Shown here in pieces: positions 24,796 through 35,026 of a DNA stretch of 64,000 nt. Origin of the DNA: Globodera rostochiensis (taxonomy: Eukaryota > Nematoda > Chromadorea > Rhabditida > Heteroderidae); NCBI GenBank assembly GCA_018350325.1, contig JAEVLN010000012.1:1323991-1387990 (forward strand), in the 5' to 3' direction. The notes below the pieces were generated by a model, which saw only the letters and a program-made list of their open reading frames with translations, was not told the DNA's origin and searched no databases. Each line of letters opens with the position of its first letter. Position 1 is the first letter of the stretch. The translations under genes and the position numbers were made by a program.

Positions 24796-26845
24796 TCAAT
24801 GGGTGCTGCTGCGCGTTTCCATAAATTTGGTCAGCTCATTGGACAACATCTGGCGGAATCTGTGCAAAGGAGAAGTAATTAATTATTCGAGCTCAAAATG
24901 TTGAAAAAGCCGGCCGCCGGGCCTCCAGGTACCCGCATTTTCTCAGCTCAAACACACCCAGATCAGTGAACTACCGAGGTGCCCTGGAAAAAAAATCCTG
25001 GCCAAGGTCCCCGGGTTCCTGTCCGAGCTGTAGTGATAATTGATCACTGATCAACAACAAGCTTATCAGAGAGAAAAACAAATCAAAAACAAAAATGAAT
25101 CGAGCTAAAAATGGCGCGCGGATTGCTTAATATGTTGCCGGCACCGGATTCATAAAATCTGGCCACTTTTTTGGGACGGACATCGACTCGTTCCCTTTCT
25201 ATTGACTCGTTCCCCTAAAAATAAATTTACTATATAAAGGAAACGAGTTGATATTTTTACCACTTTTTGCCCACCATTTGTATCATAAAGTAAACTGAGT
25301 GCACCCACCCGTCCATCAGCTCCCGCTTCAGCCGCTCCAGGTCGCCAAATGTGACGGGCCGAAGATGAGTGCCCACGTCCTGGTAGGGCGGCGGTGATGC
25401 GGCCATCATGAACGCCTCCGGCGTCGTCTGCTGCTGCTGCTGTTGTTGTTGCTGCTGCCCGCTCGTCGCGCGTGGCGGCGATGACATTGACGAAGAGACG
25501 ACGGCGGTGTCCTCCTCCAACTCCACCACCTCCTCATTGCGGTCGTCGTCGCCGGCGGCTGCGCCAATTTCAACAACATCGTCATCCAGCAGCAGCGGCA
25601 CAATGACTTTGGACACTTTCCCAATTTTTTGCTTTTCTGTCGCAGTGTTGTTAGCATCCTTGTCCACCAATGACGGACCGTCGTCGCCAATGCCGGACGC
25701 CTTGACCGGCACAACAACTGGCGTGCCGATGCCGGACGCCTTGACCGGCACAACAACCGGTGTGCCGATGCCGTTGCCGTGGACAGCTGCTGCTTTTGAC
25801 GATTGCTGCCGCTCGTTCGCGACCGACGAAGGCGGCGGTTGCGTCGCCGCGACCACAGCCATCTTCTTCGGCATGTACTGCTTGACGCCGTCGGTGGCGT
25901 GCTTCAGCGCACTGCACAAATTCATCAACATGTTGAACACCTGGGAAATTTAAAAAAAAAACAAATTTTTTTGTAAGAAAATGCTGTTCAAAAAATGAAA
26001 AATGCCCTTCCTACTACCACTCACCCGTCTGCAGTCGTCCTCGCCATACACCCAAACGCCACGAATACTGCCTGAAAAAATGTTATTAAGCAAGCGGGCA
26101 AAATTATTGAGTCCGTCTAAACAGGCATAAATCTCGGGAGGATTTTGTGAGACCTTTTCCAAGCATCCAGGCAATTATTTAAACAAAATTCACTATGCAG
26201 AAAATCGTTCGTTAGCACAACCTTTCAAAAAAAAATCTTTCAATGGCACAACCCTCCCAAAAATTTTTCGATGGCACTCCAAAAAAAGAAACGGCTAACC
26301 GTCTTCACGATGAATGAAAATGTATGGCGACTCGTAGCGCAGCTGCAGTCCGTTGGTAATCGGCTCAACGAAATTCCTCGGCGACTGTCGATTAGCGATC
26401 AACAGCGCGTACAGCGGCTCCTCAGAGCGTTCGTAGATGAACAGCGGGCCGTCAACCTCCGTTTTCAGCCATTTGTTCTGCTCAATGCTTCACGAAAAAA
26501 CAAAACGCGTTAAACAAAATAAATGTATTGGAAATTGTAATTTGGAAGCTCTTGTCATAAGCTTTTTTTTTTTGTTTGAAATTCGTCGAAACCCCAAAAA
26601 AAATCGTTTCTTTTTTTTGTCAAATTTTGAGACGGTTAAGGCACAGGCGAAGAAATATTCAAAATTCGAACAATAAATCTGCCATTGTGGCTGAACTTTT
26701 GTGTTCAAGTTTGAAAGTACGAAATTGCAAACCTAAAATTGAAGAGCGCCGCGTGAGTGCAATGTTCGATCACTTTCTTAGCACAATGGTCAATACGACG
26801 AATGTTTTCGATGTTCTTCCGATTGTTGTCCTCGGCAATTGACAT
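24796..26845 (-). CDS. dcap-1: mRNA-decapping factor DCP1
   Basis: Activator subunit of the DCP2 decapping enzyme; acts in the cytoplasm and P-bodies. M at 26843-26845 begins MSIAEDNNRKNIENIRRIDH. The EVH1-type fold is carried by exons reading HAALFNF, QNKWLKTEVDGPLFIYERS, EPITNGLQLRYESPYIFIH, SIRGVWVYGEDDCRR and VFNMLMNLCSALKH. These match the DCP1 core, including the W..TD.EG.LF.Y and IWFYD..DC.R patterns of the family. A long low-complexity Ser/Pro/Gln-rich linker follows (about 25350-25860), with a short Q run and a repeated ASGIGTPVVVPVK block. The C-terminal exon reads FRQMLSNELTKFMETRSSTH and stops at 24796. That tail sits where metazoan DCP1 has its trimerisation helix, but the similarity is weak to my eye. 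Same strand as the carrier gene upstream, with an 809-base gap. Confidence 0.9.
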
Positions 26846-27654
26846 TTTTTGAGGGAGGGAATTTTTTGTTGAAACAATAATGCTTTACGGAAATGAGTGC
26901 TTAAACTGTGAGGAATTAGCAAAAAAAATGTAAATGTAAATTCAAACTCCAAATTAGATTCTGCGCTGCTTTAAAAGTCCATTTCGCCTACAAAATCAGA
27001 GAGTCGTTTTTGTTAAATTTGTATTCATTCCATTACAAATTAATGGCTTATTTATAAATTTGTTCTGTTCGAAAGCACTCCATTACTAAGAATGGCTTTT
27101 GGCCCTGTAGGTAGGTAAATTAATGATTTGACGGGCTAAAACCGTCCAAATGTTTTTTTTTAAATTTTGGCCGTCCTTTAAAAAATTTTATTTTGGCGTT
27201 CCGTCGTTAAAAAAAATTATTGGCGTTCCGTCTATTTAAATTATTTTGGCGTTCCGTCGCGTAAAAAAATGTTTGCTCGTCAAAATCCGACAAAATGTAC
27301 GTTAAGCAACGACGAACCTACGAATCACTAGCGTTAGGCTGTGTTATGAGCTCTAAAAATTCAATCAAATACAAAAAGAGCGTTTTATTTGTTTTGTAAA
27401 AAACTTTATCCGATTAAGATTTTGGTAAGATAACGGCACTGAATTTTTTTTGTTCAGAAAACCAAGACAATCAAAAGAAGAAATATTAATCAGTCTTATA
27501 CATACATAGAGGTATGTCTTTTTACAATTAGTGGGACAGAAGGGGGACCCGAAAACAGACATTACATATAAAAATAATACAATTTTATTAATTCAAAAAA
27601 TGGCTGTGTCCAATCAATTGTCTTCTTTTTTCCTTTCTCTATGATCTCTCCTCA
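26846..27654. other. Spacer between carrier and DCP1 genes
   Basis: AT-rich. Contains a run of TTTTGGCGTTCCGTC repeats (27190-27260) and, at 27584-27589, a minus-strand AATAAA for the carrier gene. No gene seen. Confidence 0.6.
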
Positions 27655-29209
27655 TCAAATGCCAGCTTCGCGGAATGCCCACAGCGCCAGCTCAAGGCCC
27701 GAGAAGCAGGCCGCGTTGGCGGGGAACGCACGCAACATGACGGGCACGAAGCCGCGGAAGAGCGCACGTGGGCCCTCCTCGCGCAAAATCTCACGAAACA
27801 CGTCGCGTATGCCACCTGCAAACAAATTTTTTTTACTAAAAAACCGACAACGGCGGCGGCGTCATTTGTGCCCGTTTCCCCGTTTGAGTGTCCAAGCTAA
27901 GAACAAAAAAATTTTTTTACGCGGGTATTTGCCCTCGGGTGCTGTTTGGAGTCGAGACTTCATCACATCCGCCGGAATACACACAGACCAGTTGGCGATG
28001 CCCGCAAAACCGCCGGCCATCAGACTGAAAATTTAAATTGAACGCACAGAAAACCAACGGAAGCCAAAAAAAAAATCGATAGGAATTATTTTATTAAAGA
28101 AGAAATTTTGTAAGCGTATTCATTTCCTCACGTTGCCATCGGAGTCAATTTTTGGCGCTCGCCACCCGAAAATTTGTCCTTGAGCAGCTCGTAGACGGAG
28201 ATGTACGCGCCGCTTGCAGGAATGTCTGGAAAGAAAGGAAAGAATGAGCAAAAATAATTTTAAAAAATTGTGTCCATTTTGGAGGTGAAGGTCGGGCGTG
28301 CGCAGTTAACCAACTGGCAACTCTACCCGACCCGACACAAAAATTAAAATTTATACTGACCCGGGTACTCGACCCAACGAAGGGCGTAACCAGAAAATTT
28401 TTTGCGTAACTCTATGGAGGAGACACTTTACACATTTATGGCGTAAAACTTTTCTGGTGATAATTAATTAAACCGCCCGACATTTTGCAAAAGCAAAAAA
28501 AAATGATTAACACCTCTAAGCAAAGTTGCAGCCGTGCCGCGGTAAATGCTACGAATGCCGCCCTCTCTGTACAGCTTGCGCACCACGTCCAACGGTCCGT
28601 TGTACTTCGGCACCTCATTGGTGCCGCCCATGGATTGCACTTGGAGAATGCATTTTATCCGTTCACCTAAACATTTTTTCATTAATAAAATGTTAAGGGG
28701 AGTAAACAAGCATCCAATTTTTAAAGAATAATATAATTTCTTGGAAAAGGAAAAAAAACATTTTTAAAGAAAATAACCTGGCACCATCACAGCGGTGGTG
28801 AACACTCCGGCAACAGCACCCGCAGTGAAATTTTGCGAAAAACTCAGCTTTTGACCGGGCTCTTTCTGCAACATCCATTTGCCAACAGCGGTGCCACCAA
28901 AGAAAACGGCAAAAAGTGGTGAGACGCCGACAAGGGGCGCCGCCATGCCCTTATAAAGAGCCTAAAAAATTTTAGAAATTTAAATTTATGAGTTTAAATT
29001 TCAAATTTACTCACAAAAAATCCCTCGCGTGACACCGTTTGGCGCACACAGTCAAATGCCCCGGTGAACATCGGTCGTTGTCCAGGCGCGGGTCTTGGCA
29101 TTGTCTGGAGACGAACTTTGACCGTGTCGAACGGATGCCCGGTGATGACAGCACACGAGCCGCCCACCCCGCCAGCGATGAAGTTGGTCACCACGTTCGT
29201 TTCGCTCAT
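27655..29209 (-). CDS. dif-1: Mitochondrial carnitine/acylcarnitine carrier (SLC25A20 type)
   Basis: Inner-membrane carrier that exchanges acylcarnitine for carnitine to feed beta-oxidation. M at 29207-29209 ([17 protein letters not shown]). Exons then read in order to FREAGI and a stop at 27655-27657. All three carrier repeats are present, with signatures [24 protein letters not shown] and [13 protein letters not shown]. Family-specific stretches include [48 protein letters not shown] and [13 protein letters not shown]. The match to C. elegans DIF-1 (needed for tissue differentiation) is close throughout. Introns use GT-AG. A minus-strand AATAAA lies at 27584-27589. Divergent from the AT-hook gene at 30107. 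Confidence 0.96.
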
Positions 29210-30106
29210 CGTTTTTTTAAACACTTTTTGGGGATGGATGCAAAAATGTACAAATAGAAAATAAAATTATTCAATGAGTGCTTCTGTAAAACAAAAAAAA
29301 ACATTCTCCAGCATAAAGTGTCCCATGACTGTAGATGATTACGAATTTATTAATAAATCTTCTTTTTTTTCAAAGTAGATTTTCTTTTTTATAATAAAAC
29401 CCTTTCTTATAATCAATGAATAAAGAAAGAGTCGGAGAAGAGTTTGACGTAAAGATAAGAAGAAGTGGAAATGTGCTACTCAAACTGGTGGACTTTGTAC
29501 ACTCTCTTTTTTATGGGTCCGGTGTCTGTTGTGGGTGAAAATGAGTTAATTTTAATTGTTTGCTTAAGTCTGAAAAGAAATAAATATTTATTGTTTGGCA
29601 TTATTTAAATTTGCGCCAAAGGCGTTAAAAAAATACTTCAAAAATTGTTTGGCGTCATTTCAAATGATCATGGAAAAAAAGAAGCAAAAGCCAGTCGATA
29701 TTAAACGGAGGAGATGAGAGGCTATTTGTCTCTCACCCCTTTTGCTGTCAACAATTCATTCGCAAGAATCGACTGTAAATAAATTTCATTCAATAACATT
29801 TTTTTGGGATGATTTTGGTCTTTTTCGTTGCTTTCCGAGCACACCAAAATGAAACTTGAATGTTTTTGTTGAATTTAACTTCATTTTTGTAAATTTTTAA
29901 TAGCATATATTGCAATTTGCTTCAATATAAAAAAAAATCAAATTAATTTCATAGTTTTTTTTGAGTGTCATATGAAAGATAATGAAAAACAACTTGTTTC
30001 ATGTTTCATCTTCACATATTGTATTCAATTCGAATTTTTGTTTACTTACCAGAATTCTTTATTTTGAATATTTGATTGTGAACAGCAAAAAACACCTTAC
30101 AATAAT
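29210..30106. promoter_or_regulatory. Divergent intergenic region, carrier and AT-hook genes
   Basis: AT-rich stretch between two divergent starts that should hold both promoters. No specific motif can be assigned from sequence alone. Confidence 0.4.
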
Positions 30107-30879
30107 ATGGATTCGCCTGCTCAAAAAAGGAAGCGAGGTCGACCACCGAAGGGCGGTGCAACTAAAACGAACATCGCAAAGGCACCGGTGACGAAAGTGC
30201 CATCGCCGTCAAAATCACCATCCAAATCCCCGCAAGCGGTTTGACTATACATTTATTGCCGTAGTCTTTTTGAGGGTTTTCTTTTTTGAGTGAATGGAAG
30301 GTTTAAGTATTTAAAAATTAGACGAACATTCTTCAACAACAGACCTAGCCTAGCAAGTTTAGGCAGAATAGTTCGGATTTGATACCAAATTTTGTGTTGA
30401 ATTCTCTGTTTTATTTCGTCTTCTTTTAATGTCAACATTTTTGTTTAGGCGAAGACTGCCGCCGTCGTCGCCAAGCCGGCGCCTGCGCGCGGTCGAGGCC
30501 GTCCTCCGAAAGGCACCGGCACGTCGACGGCCGTGCCGAAGAAGAAGGCAGCGGCGGCACCCGCCGGCGGTGTGGGCAAGCGCGGTCGTCCGCCAAAGAA
30601 GAAGGCGGCAGCGAAGACGTCCTCTGGCGAGAGCGCCTCTGACCACGACGACGGTTTGCACTTTTTTAAACGGTTATGGAGAATAGAAACTTTTTTGAAA
30701 TGGGCAGGCGGTGGAAAAGGACAATGACAGGCATAACCTCCTAGGAAAAATTTTCAGTGGTGCTGCTTTGTGGGAAATCGTCTAGAAAACTGAAAATTAA
30801 TTTCTATGGTACTAAATCTAAAGCTTTGAACACATTTTCAGGCAGTGACCACGACAAATCGTTGAGCAAGTCGCCCTGA
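30107..30879 (+). CDS. Three-AT-hook HMGA (HMG-I/Y)-like chromatin protein
   Basis: Exons 30107-30238, 30449-30653 and 30842-30879 join in frame to 124 residues. AT-hooks appear as KRKRGRPPKGG (residues about 7-17), GRGRPPKGT and GKRGRPPKKK, each with the GRP core that binds the minor groove of AT-rich DNA. Between them are Lys/Ala/Pro/Ser linkers, including SPSKSPSKSP. The tail SGESASDHDDGSDHDK is acidic, as in HMGA proteins. It ends SKSP and stop at 877-879 of this kilobase, with AATAAA at 31017-31022. Nematode HMG-I/Y homologues (hmg-11/hmg-12) are the likely family, but the exact orthologue is not settled. Confidence 0.9.
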
Positions 30880-31616
30880 GGTGATGCGCCGTGTGAATGG
30901 ATCTCTGACAAATTCGATTGTTATGATAACGCGCACTTTTTTGATCTTCTCTCTTTGGCATCTATTTTTTTTTTCTGACATTTTTCTGTCGCACTCATAC
31001 GTTAACCTTCTGCCGAATAAAAAAAATGCTCCTTTACTGCTTTAATTATTTGGTGTCAATTTATTATCCATAACCCAGCCAACATGGTAAAAAGACGATT
31101 TGTTACCCTAACCCCCCGACTTATTCTCTTTGCCCCCTTTTTCCCGGTTTTCGATCTCCTTGCTCCTCCGAGTCGTTCCTTGTAACCAATAAACGAAAAC
31201 ATGGTTTCTGAACACGCGAGAACCCCTAACCCTCTGCTTTAAATAAACGAGTGGCCAATTATGTATCTCGGACTTTGCTACGTTTGCGTGGGGTGCCCCG
31301 AAAATTCAGAGATTTCAAGCAAGTGTCAAAAAACATAATTTCCGGTACACAACCTCGGGCCCGAATTCGAACAACTTTCGAAAAACCGATTGACAGAACG
31401 CCAAAAGTTTATATTACCAACAATTCGTTCAAACAAAGGTTATTGGCAACAAAATTACAGTATACAGTTTTATTTACATATTTGAACACACATAAGATGA
31501 TGGATGATATGGTGGTTTGTACAATTATCTGTTCATGGAGGGATACAAATGAGGGCATTTACATATTGGGTTTGAGGGGGGTCCTATCATCTGCACTGGT
31601 GGCGGCGCATCATCGT

Positions 31617-32033
31617 CTAGGCGTTGTACTCGTTCGGCAAGTTCTTGCGGCGCACCATACCGTCTCCCTGGAACCATTCAAGCTTGAACGCGGTAGCCGC
31701 CGGATCAGGTGTGTTGGTCCATTCCACGGTCATGCGGTCCTTGGTGTCGCCGAACTGCTCCCCCTCCCAGTAAATGAACACAGCAAGCAACTCCTTTCCA
31801 CGCAGGACGGCCGTCTTCGGCGACGTGTGCAAGTGGCGGCCTTTGGTCGAGATTCGGACGCCAATGCAACGCGTGCCGTCGTTGTACACCTTTAATAAAA
31901 AAGAGATGATTATCCTCAGTTAAAGAAATGCTAAATTAATTACCCGCAGAGTGACGGCTTCGTGGCCCGGGCCGTTGAAGACGACCTTCTGGGCGGGCAT
32001 TGTTGCGATGTCTTCTGGAGGAAGTTGCGCCAT
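31617..32033 (-). CDS. msp: Major sperm protein (MSP) domain protein
   Basis: Exons 31944-32033 and 31617-31889 (one GT-AG intron of 54 bases) give 120 residues, close to the usual MSP length of about 126. Start MAQLPPEDIATMPAQKVVFN matches the MSP N-terminus. The C-terminal part RMTVEWTNTPDPAATAFKLE and WFQGDGMVRRKNLPNEYN is near-identical to classic MSPs. The middle (GVRISTKGRHLHTSPKTAVL, FIYWEGEQFG) is clearly diverged from the cytoskeletal MSPs I know. MSP polymerises to drive nematode sperm crawling and also acts as an oocyte signal (family knowledge). This may be a diverged copy. A TATATA stretch lies at 32133-32138 about 100 bases upstream, and a minus-strand AATAAA at 31469-31474. Confidence 0.93.
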
Positions 32034-35026
32034 TGTTGTTGATGGTGTTGTCGAGCACGGTTGATGTGTAGATTGTTGAGAACGTTGATATGTTGTAAGC
32101 CGAGCCGACTGGTGTGGACAATGATTTGATTGATATATAGCAGGGTTGCGATCTGGCAAAGACAATTTCCAAGGACCGAAATGTTGACTTCCAAGGACAT
32201 AACAGAAAAATTTGGCGAAATCAAAGGAGCTCAAAGATTTGCCCAAACCCAATTTTGGGGTCAAATTTTGTGTTTTATCCTAGACCGGAGCCGTTTTAGC
32301 CTTGGAAATGTTTCAAAAATGCAATTTTTTTTGCAAATTCTTCACAGGGGGGAGTCGGCGGTGCCGATAGGCGCCGCCGGGAAAATTTTTGAAGATTTTA
32401 ACAATGTTTGTTAAGAAATTTGCTCCAAAATTACGTAAAAATGTGCAAGAAATACAATGTTTTGAGAGTGCGTTTTGATAAAATGGTTTTATTCTATTGA
32501 TTAATTACACAATGCCAAATCATGATTAAAATACAAATATTTAAACTTCCAGCCAAATCCTCATTTTCCAAGGACATTCTTGGAAATAAGGAATCGGGAA
32601 CGGGAATAGAAAAAATGGCGCCGGCCGGGATCCCGACAAAAATTCCGATTCGATATTCCCCCCTCGGACGGATTATAAAAGGATCAATCATGTGTAGGCC
32701 ATACATCTCCAACTTGTTGCCAATTGACGAACATACATATGCGTAATACAGGGTATAACTACTTAATATGGTCACAACTCAAAAACCGTTAAGTCATTTC
32801 GGAGAGGGTTCAGACGTCAAAGCGTGTCATGTCATCATTACGTCCCGGCAATTTTTCTTTGCCAATTCAACTGTTTTTGCACCACTCTTTTCTTCTGGGG
32901 GATGTTGAAAGCCACCACAACACTATTCAATCCAAAATTTTATGTATTGAAAATGTCCGGAATTTGTCTCGTTCACAACGCGAAACCGTTGCAAATCTCA
33001 AAAATTGACTTGAAATCGATGCCCCTCTGATCATCTCTGTCCTCTGAACTCGCCGCTGTTCTTGTCTTGTCCATCACATGCCATTCTCGGACTCGTTTCT
33101 GCGCCGCTCGTTTCGGCGCGACCAGTTCGGCGCCCACACAAAAAATATTAGTTCGGCGCCGACAATCATTAATTTGAATTAGCGCAAATGAGCTTAGGCT
33201 CAGGCCTAAACCTAAGCCTAAGCCTAATGAACCCCTCAAAATTTACAAACGTTTAAGAATATCGATCGTAACCCAAAGCTCAATAGACGATAAGCAATCG
33301 ATTCAATGGCATATGACGGTTTGTCAGCCACACCGCGCGTCACTTATATTAGGGCGACTTGCTCAACGATTTATCGTTGCCACTGTCTGAAATTTGTTCA
33401 AAATCTTTTGCTTAAGGTCTTAAGTATGGAATATCCGCAAAATTTTGTCGTTTCCAACGCGAACTTGCACTCAAAAATTGACGTGAAAATTGATCCCTCT
33501 CTGATCATCTTTGTCCTCTGTTTGAACACTTGAAAGACGAGTGAGTCCCGGCTGTTCTTGTCTTGCCACCACACACACACTTTAGCAGCGGCTGTTGAGA
33601 AATGCCCAAACTGCCGTCGCCGCTGGGGAAAGCAGCAGGCCCAGGCTTGAACAAATCCAGCATATCCGTCGTCCCCGCCCCCCTCCGGGGAAAAGATCGG
33701 CTGATCCTAATGATCCTGCTTCTCCTCCTCCTCCTCCCTCTCGGTTGCTGCTGCTCTTTCGGGCCGGAAGAGACAATGGGTGGGGGGGGGGAGGAAGGAT
33801 GAATGAATGAATGGGTGGAAGTGAGAAGCCGGCCAAGGGATAAACGGCGGATGGGACAGACGGGGGGGGGGGTGGGGGAGGGGATCGATCGGAACAACGG
33901 GAATCGGTTGTCCCACAGGGACTTTACGACAACAACGACGACGACGACGACCCCTCTCCATCCAGAGGCAGCAGAAGAAGCAGTTCCCACAGAAAGACGA
34001 CGACACAAGCGGTATGGGGCACCCACTGATCGCTTGAGGAGAGTGGGTGGTGGGGTATGGCTTCCACCGGGTGGGGGGGGGGGGGGGGGAGGGGTAAATG
34101 AGTGGGAGACTGATCAGTCTCCAACCCCCGGGACACACACTGATCAGAGGCCTTCCTGCTTTCCATTGACACCCCCAGGGCCAGCCAAGACTTTGGATTT
34201 CGCACTGACACCCACAAAAGCACTCTCTCCCCCTTTGCCTTTTCATCCACGCTTAGAAGACCAAATTTCGTCACCGATTGATCCAACCCTTTTGATCAGC
34301 GCCCCAGGGGGAAGAACACCTGCTTTCGGCGAGAAGCCCCCCCCCCCCCTTTACCTCTCCGTCAAACCCCTCGCCCCTGACAAAACCCATCCCCCCCCCC
34401 CCCTCAGTGTCGACGCTTTCCCGCAATCGTCAAGAAACATTTGGGCCAAGCCCTTCCCCTTCTCTCTTCAAAATCTTCTGCTTCTGCTGCTTGTGTGCCC
34501 ACATCGCTTCCGCCGATCCGATCCGAAGCGGCTGACGCATGATGCATCGGTCGCCCATTGCTTGGCCTTCCGCTGGTCGGTTGGTTAGCCCCCCCCCCCC
34601 CCCCGCTTTTCCTCCCCCCCCCCCCCCCCGACACATTTATTCTCACTTTTCTCAATGCTTCAATTTCGGAAGTCCCCCCCCCCCCTCCCTTTGTTATATT
34701 TTTGCGATGGCAAACCTCGGGAGGAAAACGAAAAACAATCCTTCCGCGGGTTCAAAAGGTTTAAGAAGTCGAACAAATCGCAAATTTTTTGAATTTTTGG
34801 AGTGGAAAAATTGCCTCAATTGTTGCCGAATTCGATTGTTGTCTCGAATCGGTAAAACAACACTCTCGAGACATTTAAGACGTTTTGGCTTAGAATGATC
34901 GATTAAACATTTAAATTTTGATCAAGTCCCGAACAGCCCCCAACTTGATCCCAAGGCTTGTTTTGTTCAAAGTGTGATCATCAGAAAATTGTTTTAGATT
35001 TTGTTGATCGGAAAGACTTTGCTGCA
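32034..35026. other. Low-complexity spacer with a diverged duplication
   Basis: No gene supported. Two segments, about 32950-33085 and 33430-33565, share the order CAACGCGAA, CAAAAATTGAC(T/G)TGAAA, CTCTGATCATCT(C/T)TGTCCTCTG and GCTGTTCTTGTCTTG, so they look like old copies of one repeat. From 33600 to 34700 the sequence is C/G homopolymers and CGA runs with long but non-coding frames. Confidence 0.55.
34991..34997 (+). promoter_or_regulatory. Possible trans-splice acceptor for the coiled-coil gene
   Basis: GTTTTAG lies 29 bases before the ATG at 35027 with no upstream coding exon in frame, as expected for a spliced-leader acceptor in nematodes. It could equally be a cis-acceptor for an untranslated exon. 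Confidence 0.3.

Noticed and set aside
25408..25953. 181-codon + strand frame
   Set aside because: Antisense shadow of the long DCP1 linker exon.
26845..27655. Carrier and DCP1 genes as a nematode operon
   Set aside because: Same strand, but the 809-base gap is much longer than the usual operon spacing and no second-leader acceptor is evident. Left open rather than claimed.
31251..31895. 214-codon + strand frame
   Set aside because: It is antisense to the MSP exon, whose minus-strand reading is an unmistakable MSP.
32494..32775. Hydrophobic minus-strand frame of 93 codons
   Set aside because: AT-rich spacer with no codon bias; both strands are open by chance.
33505..34655. Long frames on both strands (173-261 codons)
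   Set aside because: They run through C/G homopolymers and CGA runs. There is no consistent codon bias, no splice structure and no recognisable domain.
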